From positions 37,539-101,538 of the forward strand of contig JACAXG010000489.1 in assembly GCA_018881555.1 (NCBI GenBank): a stretch of 64,000 bases of DNA. Direction: 5' to 3'. The position numbers and the translations under genes are program-made. How positions within the stretch are numbered: the stretch's first letter is position 1; the number at the start of each line of letters is the position of its first letter. Under the pieces are notes generated by a model. The model saw nothing but the letters and a program-made list of their open reading frames with translations. It made no database searches and was not told the origin of the DNA. Origin of the DNA: Amblyornis subalaris (Eukaryota; Chordata; Aves; Passeriformes; Ptilonorhynchidae). This document shows positions 34,113 through 44,954 of the stretch, piece after piece.

Positions 34113-34553
34113 TCTGAATGGTGGTCCCTGATCTAATATTGACTCGACATTCTTGGGTGATTAATTTTTCAAGTTTCCCATCTTTCAGAGCGAGAGGACT
34201 TAACCTCCCAGTCACTTTGATAATCAATTTATGCTGCTAAAATTACAAATTTCAAATGCTGGTGAAGTGTTATCTTTCAGTGTGGATGGAATCACAGGAG
34301 CATTCTATCACGTCCTCTGTCACCAGGTTGAGATCAGAATTCAGATTTTCCATAAATAGATGAAAATGCATTTCTTATACTGATATCAACTCTACGTCTA
34401 AAATCTGAGGATGTCTACTTCACAGTACCAAAATATAGTGCTGTGTTCCACATTAGAGGGAGTTCAACAACAATGGAACAGTCAGTATTAATCTGGGAGT
34501 TGTGGAGAACAGTTGGCCCTCAGTGGTTATTACAGAATCATCTGCCCCTGGGC
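34113..34553. other. No feature recognised (possibly unique DNA)
   Basis: AT-rich, non-coding, with no similarity to other parts of the window. It ends at the target site of ERV-K1. Confidence 0.5.
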
Positions 34554-34559
34554 ATCCTA

Positions 34560-34915
34560 TGTTGTAATAAATGGGATGGATTTTGGGGTCCCACAGTCTT
34601 CCTGAAAGCGTGGTGCGTGTCCGGCGGTGCCTGATGCGTTCCGCAGTGCACACACACACACACACGCGTACTTAGTCAGAGGCAAAGAGTTGGAGGGGTT
34701 CTCCTTATGTCTTCCACATAGGGTAATACAACTTCAACCAATAGGGGTAAACGAGGGGAGGAGTAGGGGACAGGGATAAATGGGATGCCTGAGTAAGGGA
34801 GAACACTCTAGAACTGAACCTTATAAGGGAACAAGGAGTAACAGGCTGCTCGGTCACTCCTGTGGCTGGCCCAAACACTGCAGCATTCTCTGCTGCAGGC
34901 TCAGCCACCTCCACA
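34560..34915 (-). repeat. ERV-K1 3' LTR, internally deleted
   Basis: 356 bp. Against the 5' LTR it lacks about 133 bp (38188-38325), a stretch that includes the reverse-strand AATAAA of the longer copy. A (CA)n tract (34648-34666) is expanded relative to the other LTR. Confidence 0.88.
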
Positions 34916-34933
34916 TCTCACCCTTCTTTGTTT
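34916..34933 (-). promoter_or_regulatory. ERV-K1 polypurine tract
   Basis: On the minus strand, AAACAAAGAAGGGTGAGA runs directly up to the LTR start TGTGGAGG, in the expected place for the plus-strand primer. Confidence 0.7.
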
Positions 34934-35750
34934 AGAAAGAAGAAGGCCTTTCCCACAGACCTGACCAAACACCTTTTTGGCTACCAAAAATATATAACGC
35001 AATAAAATTATTAGAATAATTTATAGTCTGGTTTTAAGTGATGATGTTACCTAGCCTCCCAGCCCCAGCTGTCCCAAAAGTCCACCAAGCCAGTCCATTC
35101 TTCCTTCGGTCTTCAGTACTTTTATCATTGTCACGTGGATGCTCTGATTGTGTGATGACAGGTCACTTTCAATCCAGACATAAGCCTCTGGTTGAGGTGA
35201 CTAAAACGGGACAACTCACGTGACAACACTGGCTGCTCTGGTGGTCCAGTAGACTCAGTAGACCTGAAGGAAGTGGAGGTGGTTCATTCTGGCGATGTAT
35301 AGGTGTTGGGCTAAGCTTTTCCGTGGGCTCATAAAACAAAATCGTTAATAAATTATAAAATAGTTTTCCCTTAACTCTCTGTTCCCCTACCCCCCCTCTT
35401 CTTAACAAAAACATAATATAGGTATGGGGTATAGGATAGATAAAGGGATTATAAGGTAGGAAAACACGAGGGAAGAGACAAGAGGGGTTAATGGCTTGGG
35501 GTTTAAACTGCCTGGAGGAGGCANAAGTTAGATGTTCGAGTGGTTTGTCGACTTGCGCCGACGTCGCCTTCAGGCAGCACTTGCTTGATTTGTTATTTAG
35601 GAAAGGGGAAAGGTAATAAGGGAATAAAGGCACGGGGGAAACAGGGTGAGGCGTCATATAAAGAAACCTGGGAAAATGAAATTATAATGAGGAGATAAAA
35701 ATAAAATTCGGAAGGATACTAGACAGGAAAGACTTATCGCTCCGCGGTTC
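34934..35750 (-). pseudogene. ERV-K1 3' region, possible env remnant
   Basis: The minus strand holds an open stretch (35169-35657, one N) with a hydrophobic segment (GKLFYNLLTILF), then a polar, proline-rich stretch (RQNEPPPLPSG) reminiscent of the start of betaretroviral Env or accessory proteins. No transmembrane subunit with a CX6CC or anchor is recognisable. The assignment rests mostly on position before the polypurine tract. Confidence 0.35.
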
Positions 35751-36700
35751 TAACCGCGAGGCAACAAGTCATTCTGGTGGAATAGCAATGGGCCAGCGGC
35801 AGCGGCTGGATGGCTGCATGAGGCCCGCATGTAGAGACTGTTGGTCGATTCGGGCTCTGGGCCAGCAGTGCTGGTAGCGGTTGTCGGCAGGCGCTGACTG
35901 GTCATGCTGGTGGAATGGCGCGGTGGAGTAGGCGACAGTGCTGGAAATGCGTGATGCCGATGTTTCATTTGGCATGGTGTTGGTGGCTGGTCAGCTGCAG
36001 TTGTCGGCGGATGCCGCGGGCAGTGGGGAGTAGCTCCGGATCACGGTGAATGTCTTCTTCACGGCAGGTGCCGGCTGGCCGCGCTGGCAGAATGGTGTGT
36101 TGGAGCAGGCGGCGGCATCGGTGACACACAATGCTGGTGCCGGCTGGCTGCAAATGGTGACGGCGGGAGGCGGCGGCGAACGTGGCGGCGGCAGCGGTCG
36201 AGGAGGCGGTGTTACTGGTGGTGGTCAAAGAAGCGGTGATGACTATCGAGTCTGACGGCTTGCGGCGGAGTAAGCAGCAGGCTGTAGCTGACAGCGTGCC
36301 GTGCCTGAGCTGCGCAGAGGCTCGAGGCTTGCTCCTGTCTTCCTTCTGTCTGTCTTTGTGTTTCTCCCTTCGCTCCGCGGCAGCAACAGCAGTGATGAAC
36401 AGCCGCCGGGCGCTTGGCGTGTGGCCAGTGCCGACCTGCTTGCTTTTGCTGGGGCAGCTTCTGCCTGCTGCCGCCGCGGGCGCGGACCAGGGGTTAGAGG
36501 CTGCGGCTGCCGGAGGTGGCCCGGGATGGGTCTGGCCACAGCGGCGGTGCTGGCAGCGGCGCCGGGCAGGTGGTTTGGGGTGCGTACAGGGTTGTTTCCC
36601 GTTTCTCATGCTGCGGTGTGGCTTGGCATTTGATATCGCTGCCCGAAGCTGTTTCATGTTCTGTTTCCCGAACCCTGAGTGCTGCCAGTGGTGGTATCAG
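35751..36700 (-). repeat. GC-rich imperfect tandem-repeat tract in ERV-K1
   Basis: Units built on GCTGGTGGAATGG, GGAGCAGGCGGC and GTTGTCGGC recur imperfectly from about 35790 to 36190, followed by a CGG/GCC-rich block to about 36560. Long frames are open on both strands (for example 35965-36657 minus and 36182-36823 plus) because GC-rich DNA has few stops. Predicted residues are A, R, P and H-rich with no known retroviral domain. Confidence 0.6.
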
Positions 36701-37500
36701 CAAGTTGGACAGTTCCACACTGGGCACACCACAGACCGCAACAACCTCCTGCAGGTTTGGCAATTCCGTCGCGGGCATTCCGCAAACAACTGGATATTCT
36801 CTATGACTTTTTCTTCCGAATAGTTTTTTGACCTCCATCCACAAACTTTCCTGTTTTTTAGCTGTGGAATAGGATCCGGCTTCTTCCTACGTTTCCTCCC
36901 TCTCTTTTGCCTGGGGTTTTTTCCCCTTTTCACCAGACTTGCCTGGTATTGAGAGGCAGGGAACGCCAAAATGGCGCCCTTCCGGCTGCAACCATACTCC
37001 CGTCCGGTTCCGGTAGCGTGGGAACCAGAGGCGGGTTGGTTCCCACGGGCAGAGCCACCGATGGAGAGGGTGGGGACATTGGAAGGGGAGGTGGGCTCTG
37101 CGGAAGGCAGGGGATTCCCAATGGAAGGGGAGGGGTCCGACACAGGCATGCCCATTGATGCGTGGGAGGAGGGACTTGACGTGGTAACGTGCGCAGGGAA
37201 GGGAAGGGGGAGGTCGCAAGGTGGTGGAATGGCCAGCGCCACGCAGTCGGTGCCATTTTGGGCCACCACGCGGTCGGCGCCATTTTGGGGAAAAACTGGG
37301 GGAGATAAAACCGGGTAAGTGGGTACAGGTAAGAGGGTTAGGGGAGAGCCTGAGATGGGGTGCGCAGTCCCATCTCGAGAGGGGGACAGGGGGGACCGGG
37401 GGACGTCAGGGAGACGGTAGCAGTCCTGCGCCTTGAGCGGGATCCATCTCCCAGTCTCCCCTGAGATGAGGAAAAGGGTTGAGGAACGCAGGGAGAGGGA
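36701..37500 (-). pseudogene. gag: ERV-K1 proline-rich gag-like segment
   Basis: An open minus-strand frame (36697-37269) is rich in P and S, then has a basic stretch (RGKNPRQKRGRKRRKK) and cysteine pairs (CPRRNCQTC, CPVWNCPTC) that are not a canonical CCHC knuckle. This could be the p12 or pp24-like part of a betaretroviral Gag. No capsid homology region is seen. Confidence 0.4.
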
Positions 37501-37739
37501 AGTGGGGAAGGGTTTTTTAACTGGAGATTAACCGAATCCGAACATTTTCTGATATGCTTAACATATACTACGATAATGACAAAAAAAACTACATCACAGG
37601 AAATATTAGGAAAATATTTAAATAACCAAAGAATGAAACATTTGAAGTCTCCCTTCAAAAAACGAAAAGTTTCTCGAGTAAGGGCTCGCTCAATTTGGTT
37701 AAAAACCTCCCTCTGGGGCCAGGTTAATCCACTACCCAT
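37501..37739 (-). pseudogene. gag: ERV-K1 gag matrix start
   Basis: The minus-strand ATG at 37739 gives MGSGLTWPQREVFNQIERAL, a likely myristoylated matrix start, followed by a helical stretch (FLKGDFKCFILWLFKYF). Pattern and position after the primer site fit a betaretroviral matrix. The open frame extends upstream of this ATG, but the MG start is the natural one. Confidence 0.55.
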
Positions 37740-38011
37740 CACACCCAGAAAACTCTTCCCACCACCGAGAGGAAAAGGATTAACAAAAAAATAGACAGAA
37801 GACCCGATATTTCTCACACTCACCAACTGGGTCAAAAAAAAACTCTCTCGGAGGGGTCCTCAAGTCCTGGCCGGTCCTCTGGTCACCTCCTAGGTGCCTT
37901 CAGAGGGTTGTCAGCCGCCTCTCAGGCAAGACCTAGTAAAACGTAGATCTTCCTTTGGGGTAGCAGCTACACCAGATGGGCACACGCCTTTAGAGACTGT
38001 CCTCAGGGTGC

Positions 38012-38028
38012 TCCACGTTGTTGTGCCA
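38012..38028 (-). promoter_or_regulatory. ERV-K1 degenerate primer-binding site
   Basis: On the minus strand TGGCACAACAACGTGGAG follows the LTR end by two bases. It resembles the tRNA-Lys1,2 site of betaretroviruses with several mismatches. Confidence 0.5.
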
Positions 38029-38030
38029 TT

Positions 38031-38519
38031 TGTTGTAATAAACGGGATGGATTTTGGGGTCCCACAGTCTTCCCGAAAGCGTGGCGTTTGTCCGGCGGTG
38101 CCTGAGGCGTTCGGTAGTGCACACACACACAAACGCATACTTAGTCAGAGGCAAAGAGTCGGAGGGGTTCTCCTTATGTGTTCCACGAAATAGGTTTATT
38201 CCATGAATCGTCAGGGAAGGAGAGCACAGAACAATGGAGGGTTCAGAGTTTTATCCCAGGGGCAGTGGGGGCGGAGAGACAACAGGGACCAATGGGTTAA
38301 GGGTCAGGGGGTGGAGAGAAGGCAGGGTAATACAACTTCAACCAATAGGGGTAAACGAGGGGAGGAGTAGGGGACAGGGATAAATGGGATGCCTGAGTAA
38401 GGGAGAACACTCTAGAACTGAACCTTATAAGGGAACAAGGAGTAACAGGCTGCTCGGTCACTCCTGTGGCTGGCCCAAACACTGCAGCATTCTCTGCTGC
38501 AGGCTCAGCCACCTCCACA
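38031..38519 (-). repeat. ERV-K1 5' LTR
   Basis: 489 bp, minus orientation, TGTGGAGGTGGC to TTACAACA. It includes a reverse-strand AATAAA near 38190 and TTTATTACAACA at the very end. It carries the block missing from the 3' LTR. Confidence 0.88.
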
Positions 38520-38639
38520 ATCCTATTGTTACTTAATAAGGGTCATTAAAGAAGATGTTAAAAAGTACTAACCCCAGGATCAATGCTTAGTGTGCTTTAC
38601 TAGTGATTTGTCTCCAAGTGAACTTTGTCTTGCTGATCA

Positions 38640-38850
38640 GAACATTTTGTGCCTCAGCTGGCTTTTGGTACACCTTAGTACATCCATTTGTCTAGGCCTG
38701 TACTTCATCGATTTGTCTACAAGGATGTCATGGGAGAACCCTTATGAAAGTTGAGATAAACATCCACTGCTCTTCCTTCATCCACCAAGCCAGTCTTCTC
38801 ACTGTAGAAGGCTATCAGGTCTAATTACTTTTTTCTCTTTGGTCATAGTT
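38640..38850 (-). repeat. CR1 LINE fragment, reverse-transcriptase region
   Basis: Minus-strand translation gives LIAFYSEKTGLVDEGRAVDV and, after a frame change, FSHDILVDKS. These are typical of the reverse-transcriptase domain of avian CR1 elements. It is a short, 5'-truncated, dead copy. Confidence 0.75.
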
Positions 38851-38977
38851 GGGATGGTTTTTCAGGGCAGGCTTTTGAGCCACAGTCACATATTTTGCCT
38901 AAGTCCAGCTTTCTTGTAATCTGCACACCAGATGCATGTTCCATATTTCCCTCTGCTGTTTCCCACTGCAATTACTG

Positions 38978-39458
38978 CTTGCTGTGCCCAGTTTGGGGCT
39001 CCCAAATACAGGAAAGATACTGATAAACTGGAGTGAGTCCAGCGTAGGTCCATAAATGATTAAGACTGGGGCACGTGATGGATAGAGAGGGGCTGAGAGA
39101 GCTGGGTCTGCTCAGCCTTGGGAGGAGAAGGGTAAGGGGGAGACTTTATGACTGTCTACAGCTACATAATGGGAGAATATAGAGAAGACAGACTCTTCTC
39201 AGACATGCACAGTGATAGGACAAGAGGAAAAGGACATAATTTGCAACACAGGAAGTCCCAATTAGGTACAAGGAGAAAAAAAAATTGCTGTCAAACACTG
39301 AAACAAGTTTTCCAGAGGGTGTGTGGAGTCTCAGTCTTTAGGGATATTAAAAACTTGACTGGAGAATGTCCTGAGCAACCTGGTCCAGTGGGACAGGGTT
39401 TGAGTATGAGGACAGAAGTGTGACCTCAGGGGCCCCTTCCAACTTGCACTGTTTTTTT
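38978..39458 (+). repeat. CR1 LINE 3' end
   Basis: The plus-strand sequence carries the well-known CR1 3' segment (GGGGCTGAGAGAGCTGGG, TTTAGGGATATTAAAAACTTGACTGGA and similar blocks) and ends in the degraded terminal repeat near 39458. It supports an avian or reptilian source. Confidence 0.88.
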
Positions 39459-39504
39459 GTTACGTGAATAGCTTGTGAGTAGCACCCTGAAGTCCCTGTC
39501 ACAG

Positions 39505-40093
39505 TGTACTGGGTTTGGCTGGGATAGAGCTAAATTTCTTCATAATAGCAAGCATGGGGCTATGTTTTAGATTTGTGATGAAAGCAGTGTTGATAATACA
39601 GGAATGTTTTAGCTATTGCTGAGCAGTGCTTACATGCTCAAGGCCTTTTCTGCTTCTCACACTGCCCTGTCAGTGAGTAGGTTGGAGGTGCACAGGAAGT
39701 TAGGAGAGACAACTGGGACAGCTGATCCCAACTGACCAAAGTGATATTTCATATCATATGATTTCATGCTCAGTGATAAAAAGATGAGGGAAGAAGAAGG
39801 AAGGGGGGATTTCAGAGTTAAGGCATTTGTCTTCCCAAGTAACTGTTCCATGTGATAGAACTCTGCTTTCCTGGAGGTGGCTGAACACCTGCCTGCTGAT
39901 GGGAAGCAGTGAATGAATTCCTTGTTTTGCTTTGCTTCGGTGCACAGCTTTTGCTTTATCTATTAAACTGTCTGTCTCAACCCATGAGTTTTCTTACTTT
40001 TACTCTTCCAATTCTCTCCCCCATCCCACTGGGGGGGGCAGTGAGTGAGTGGCTGAGTGGTGCTTAGTTGCTGGCTGGGCTTAAACCATGACA
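39505..40093 (+). mobile_element. Solo ERVL LTR
   Basis: 589 bp from TGTACTGGGTTTGGCTGGG to AAACCATGACA. A CAGTGATAAAAAG promoter-like box lies near 39770 and ATTAAACTG near 39960. It is distantly like the ERV-L2 LTRs (same start, TGATAAC and TGGGAAG blocks). No clear duplication remains, so it is older than the solo LTR at 11311. Confidence 0.82.
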
Positions 40094-40972
40094 TCTGTGT
40101 ACTGTGATCTTGTTTGGAGGATAAGCCAAAATCTGACCTATCATCACTATGACCTAGATGTTCCTGAAAAGGAAAGCAGATGATAAGCTTTGTAATGAAG
40201 CAGGGAACCTTTTTTGATTAGCGTGCAGTGAAAACTGTCCTGTACAGTCATATGTGACTACTGACAGGTGATCTGTTCAGTGCAGGTAAAGCAACTATGT
40301 TTGGCTAGTAGAACTCTTTTGAAGATGTCTTAACATGTATGATGTTATTACAGTATTAGCAGAACAAAGCTCTTCTGTGTTTATTGCTATGTCTCATTAA
40401 GTTAAACGCAAAATAAAACACTTTCTCTGGCACTTGATGCACAATAGCAAGTACTATGCCAGCACCGCTGTGCTCCTTGGGTTTGTCTACTTTATCTTTC
40501 ACATTTTGAACACGGTTGGAATTCAACCGCAGTTCTTACACTTTACCCTGGCTTCTCGAAATGCTATCCTCTCTGAGAAGAGGATAGGCGATATCATCAT
40601 AGCTCTTGCTCAAGCTGTTCCTGCCTTCTCCCCATCAGCTCCTCTTGGCTGAAGTGGGCACTACCATTTCACAGGATGGCAGCACAAACCATGGGGTTTA
40701 GCATGCAGAGCACCATTCAGCAGTGTCTAAGCACCAATAACCAAATGCATGTTGAACCTGGATCTAGTTTTATTGCCTGCATAAGCAAAATAAGATAGAT
40801 AGCAAAACCACAAGCATTTTACCCTCCAGATTAAAAGTGATGTTGCTACCATATTCATGGCTCACCTCAAACAGGAGTGATGGGGTTGCCTGTTGTTTGG
40901 GCATTCTGCAAAAGCCACACGTAGCAGTGATTTCAGCCCTAGATGAGTGGTGCCCAGGGAAAAGCCTTGTTC
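40094..40972. other. No gene recognised (possibly unique intergenic DNA)
   Basis: Mixed-composition sequence without LTR ends or protein similarity. A 72-codon open frame at 40434-40652 has no recognisable domain and is not supported. Confidence 0.5.
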
Positions 40973-40977
40973 CTAGT

Positions 40978-42443
40978 TGTGGTAGTTTGACCCGGTGTAG
41001 AGAAAATCTGATTGGTTAAAACAGGTGATGGACAGTTGTTTAAGCCACTTGATATTCAGGAAATGCCTCTGTGGAAATATGTTATAAAAAACCACCCAGG
41101 AAGTGGTCTCACTTGTTCCCCTGCTGCACCCAGGGGCAGCAGTGGCGCCCTGGGGCCCACAGCCCGGGGATCCAGTGGGGGGCCTGCCCCCCCCCAACTG
41201 GCCCGCTCTACCTGGACCTGAGAGAAATCTTCTGGCCTGTTGCCATCTGGACCACAGAGGAGCCGAGACAAGCCGAAGCCGAGAGGAGCCGAGACAAGCT
41301 GAGACTGAGGAAAGAAAACTGTCCTCCTTTTTCCTCTCGGAGATAGATGTGGTGAGATCAAAGGGTGACCTTGCTAAGATAAGGCGGATTCCGTGAATTA
41401 TAGCTAATTAGGCAGTTAATAAAACTGCTGCAAACAGCTGTAAGCTGCCAGCACAAGCGGCGCGGCTTGGGGGGAGAGACTGCCCCCCCTTCACCGATAG
41501 AGACTTAGACGTATGACCAAGGGGGGAGAGAGCAGCCAGATATTATCTGATGTGAACATGTGAACTCTATAAATTCTTCTGCAGGCATTTTCTGCAAATA
41601 TTAACCTCTCTTCCAAGCCAGAGAAAAAGGAAAGCAAGTCACGTGAAGGGACTAAATATGGCAACCAGCAGCTACCGAGGAAGAAGGTGGAAGTAGCAAG
41701 AAGTAGCAGAGGAGAAGCCATTTTATCACTGGGACGGACNCCCCCCCCCCCCCTTTCTGTAAGCTATGGGTGACTGTAATAGAACCAAACTAAGTTTCTC
41801 TATAATTCACAAAATACAAACATGGGGGGATCTAGAATTCACAGCCTGAGAATAAGAACATTTTATGTTGTGAGCAGATGAAATTGCAGCTTCTGGAGAT
41901 TATGAATGAGAGAGAGAGAGGGAGACTGTACTTGTATTTTTAGGCTGGAATGACTTATCCTTAAAAAGCCTAACCCCATCGGACTTTTCTTGTGACCCAC
42001 AAACTGCAAGAGTATTGTGGGAGAGAGGATTCACCACTGCAAAATCTGGGTGGGCTGTGGTGTTTTCCTGAAGGTTTGGGACCACGTTGAAGACACTCTA
42101 TAGGGAGTTATCTTCCGTGGGATGAACCCCACTGCACAACAGAAGGAACTCTTTATCCCATGAAGTGGCAATAAGAACTCTTAATCCAAAAGATCAGAAT
42201 CCCATGTTTTATGTCCTTTGCGTGATCAGTAAAAAAGATTGGGATGTATTGGGAGGAGAATGGGATTTGTATATTATGCCTTAATATTTTTATTGTTTTT
42301 TATTCTTTCTATTCTTAGTAGTATTAGTGAATAAAACTATTTAATCATTTCTCAAGCTTGAAGCCTTGTTTCTGCTGTCTTATATCCTCTGAAGAATATA
42401 ATCATGGGAGTCTGGGGTCTTCCCTCAGGTTCTAACCATGACA
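40978..42443 (+). mobile_element. Solo LTR, 1.47-kb family (TSD CTAGT)
   Basis: 1466 bp from TGTGGTAGTTTGACCCGG to CTAACCATGACA, with a perfect 5-bp duplication CTAGT (40973-40977 and 42444-42448). AATAAAACTATTTAAT near 42330 sets plus orientation. It aligns along its length with 54566-56037. A C run with one N lies near 41740. Confidence 0.9.
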
Positions 42444-42692
42444 CTAGTGTAGGTAAGCTCAAATTACTTTGATATTTCATTTTGTTTACATGCTAGTCAT
42501 GTTTCATATCAGTCTTCAAAATGAAAAATCTTTTAAGGAATTTGATACAGAATGACAAAGCAGATAGTAAAGAAGGAAAGGAAATGTCAGCATGCCACAT
42601 TTTAAAAGTGCTAAGCATAAAATACTCCATTCAAGACTAAATTAAGAAAAATAAAACATCAGGGTTATCTCCTAACCTTATGAGAGCCTTAC

Positions 42693-43167
42693 TGATGCCT
42701 TAGGATTTTAGCTTTTATATTTCTCATATATTTGTAACCCTGCAATTCTTAGTGTGTAACTCTAAAGCCCATATAAAGTGTTAGCTACTGCCTTTAGACA
42801 AAACAATCCATTTTCAGGCCTGGACCTCAAGGACACCTTACTGCCTCAGGCCCAAGATCTGTAAACAGCTGTTGGCAAAGGGGGGAGCAAACTTGGGGTG
42901 AATTACTTCATTACCTAAAGCTCTAATTGGAAGAGCTAGCCCTGGTATGCTGATAGACCAAACTTATAAAAGTATGGGGAACTCGTGACCGGTCGTCCAT
43001 CTTGGGTGGTCCATCTTGGGGAGCTGATCTAAGGGGGTTCACCTTAGGGTGTAAGCCCCCTGAGTGAGCTCGGATGTACCTGAAGGCCTTCAAATAAACA
43101 CCACCGCTTTTAACCTTTTGATCTTTGTCAAGCCTCTCTCTTGTAGGTAGTCCCAGATAAGGCATCA
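42693..43167 (+). mobile_element. Solo gamma-type LTR (family Y, TSD TTAC)
   Basis: 475 bp with inverted ends TGATGCC...GGCATCA and a 4-bp duplication TTAC (42689-42692 and 43168-43171). TATAAAAG near 42966 and AATAAACACC near 43094 give plus orientation. This is the best-preserved family Y copy. Confidence 0.88.
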
Positions 43168-43211
43168 TTACAAGAAAAATATCTTAGTTCGGTAGCTAAG
43201 CATTGTCATGT

Positions 43212-43782
43212 TGTACTGGGTCTGACTGAGGTAGAGCTCAGCAGCCCTCCCAGTGCTGTGCTTTGCATTGGGAGCTGGAAGGGTGTTGATAACACAAGCA
43301 GTGTTTTGGCTACTGCTAAGCAGGGGTGTCCCTCTAACATTCCTTCCCCCATCAAGGGGTTGGGAGTGGGCAAGAACCTGGGAGAGGAAACAACCAGGCC
43401 AGCTGACCCAAATTAACTAAAGGGATATTCCATACCATATGACATCAGCTCAGATATAAAAGCTAAGGGAGAGAGGAGGAACGGGGGGGCATTTGTAATT
43501 CTTTAATGTTTGCCTTCCAGAGCAACCACTACAAGTGCTGAGGCCCTGCTTTCTGGAAAGTGTCTGAACATCGCTCGCTGATGGGAAGTAGGGATTGACT
43601 TTTTTCCCTTTGCTTATGCATGTGCAGACCTTTGCTTGTTTCTTTCTGTCACTTTAATAAAACTGCCTTATCTCAACCCACTGGTTATTTTCCATCCTAT
43701 TATTTCCCCTGTCCCACTGGGAAAGGGAGTGATAAAGCAGCTTAGTGAGCACCTGGCACCTAGCCAAGATAAAACCACTACA
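43212..43782 (+). repeat. ERV-L2 5' LTR
   Basis: 571 bp, TGTACTGGGTCTGACTGAGG to CCACTACA. GATATAAAAGC lies near 43452 and AATAAAACTG near 43655. It is followed by AACTTTTTTGGCCCCCGA, in which 43791-43808 could be a degenerate primer site (tRNA uncertain). Confidence 0.88.
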
Positions 43783-43969
43783 AACTTTTTTGGCCCCCGA
43801 TGTGGGGCGAGAAAAAGGCAGATAGAGATAGATAAATAGAGAGAGAGATATATATAGCGTGCTGTAGTAAATGGTAAATATTTGTTATCAAGTAGCAAGC
43901 TCCTGTGCGGCATACAGCATTTGGCAGCCACACTGCTTATCTCTTTATTTTGCTGAGTTTGGGAACATA

Positions 43970-44893
43970 TGTCAGAGACTGGAATAGTTCATGCCTCAAA
44001 CACTGATATAAAAGTTTTGGTCATTGTAGCAGAACTGTATGAAAAAACCCACCCCTCCCTAAAGATGCCTGACTGCCACTTTGGACTGAAAGTTAAACTG
44101 CTGAGGTTAGATAAAAGGAAACCCCTGATTCAATCATCTCAGACCTGTGGAGAACTAAACAAGACTGAAACCCAGCAGCTGTGCTGAGAATCTTCCCTGC
44201 CTGGGAGTGGGGGAGGCCGTAGCCCACAGACCCATTTCCTGGGAGCAGGTTTGCACAGATTTCCCCCCGAGCCGAGGGGGGGGAGCAGGTTTCGGTGTGT
44301 TGTAACCTCTGCTCAGGGGCAGCAAACCCATCCTCCCTTACGCAAACTGGCTATGGAACCCCCAACCCCAGGAAAGCCACAACCACAGGAGATTCACGTG
44401 AAAAGCAGCTGAGGAGGTGTCTTAATCCATCACAGACCCCCCAAAGTGCCCCCCAGACTCATTCCTGAGACCTTGCACCACAGGACTGCATGTGATGCAA
44501 AGTGATGCTAACAGATGCAAAGTCTGCTGCAAAAGACAATGGCAAACTTGCCCCCCCCCGGGGGAGTTGCCTGGATTTTCCTACCTAGCCTGAACCTATA
44601 TTAATCCATGGAATTCTACGTTTCTTGGGGGACCGTCACCACCTGATGGAGAGGATCAACGGAACATCGATCGGGATACATGGAGTGGTGATATTTTCTT
44701 TAATCTGTCTCTGTCACTCTTTCTGTCCCCCCACCTCTTTTTTCCTATTTCTTTCTCTTCCTTTTTCTCTCTCTCTCTCTCTCATATTTACTATCAAATA
44801 AAATCCATACTATTGACACTGGAATTTGGTCTCATTTGCACCTTAATTCGGGCAGAGAAATTTCTAAATAATTTTAATAACTGGACTGTAACA
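43970..44893 (+). repeat. Probable solo LTR inside ERV-L2 leader
   Basis: 924 bp from TGTCAGAGACTGG to GGACTGTAACA. Flanks ACATA (43965-43969) and ACATG (44894-44898) form a 5-bp duplication with one mismatch. AATAAAATCC near 44798 gives plus orientation, and a CT-rich microsatellite lies near 44765. Confidence 0.55.
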
Positions 44894-44954
44894 ACATGTT
44901 AAGACAAACAATGACAAGGAGTGAATACAATTCCTTCTCCCTGCCCAGGGTGGA

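Larger units (their letters stand above)
34560..38519 (-). mobile_element. ERV-K1: non-autonomous K-type provirus (TSD ATCCTA)
   Basis: This minus-strand provirus has two LTRs (TGTGGAGGTGGC...TTTATTACAACA) and a perfect 6-bp duplication ATCCTA (34554-34559 and 38520-38525). Next to the 5' LTR is a degenerate tRNA-Lys-like primer site, and next to the 3' LTR a polypurine tract. A matrix-like gag start is present, but protease, polymerase and integrase are absent from the 3.1-kb interior. Instead there is a GC-rich, repeat-like tract (35.75-37.3 kb). It must have been mobilised by proteins from another copy. Confidence 0.88.

Noticed and set aside
35741..35762. Small GC hairpin (CGCGGTT with AACCGCG)
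   Set aside because: The loop is only about two to four bases and the stem is short. No evidence that it is a functional element.
36182..36823. Long plus-strand open frame (over 200 codons) in GC-rich DNA, with another of similar length on the minus strand
   Set aside because: Several frames are open together because GC-rich sequence has few stops. The predicted residues are low-complexity, without a recognisable domain, and the tract lies inside ERV-K1.
40434..40652. 72-codon open frame in apparently unique DNA
   Set aside because: No domain, no splice or promoter context, length expected by chance.
43791..43808. Primer-binding site of ERV-L2
   Set aside because: The sequence resembles a lysine-type site, but it lies eight bases after the LTR and ERVL elements normally use another tRNA. 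Mentioned only as a candidate in the LTR entry.
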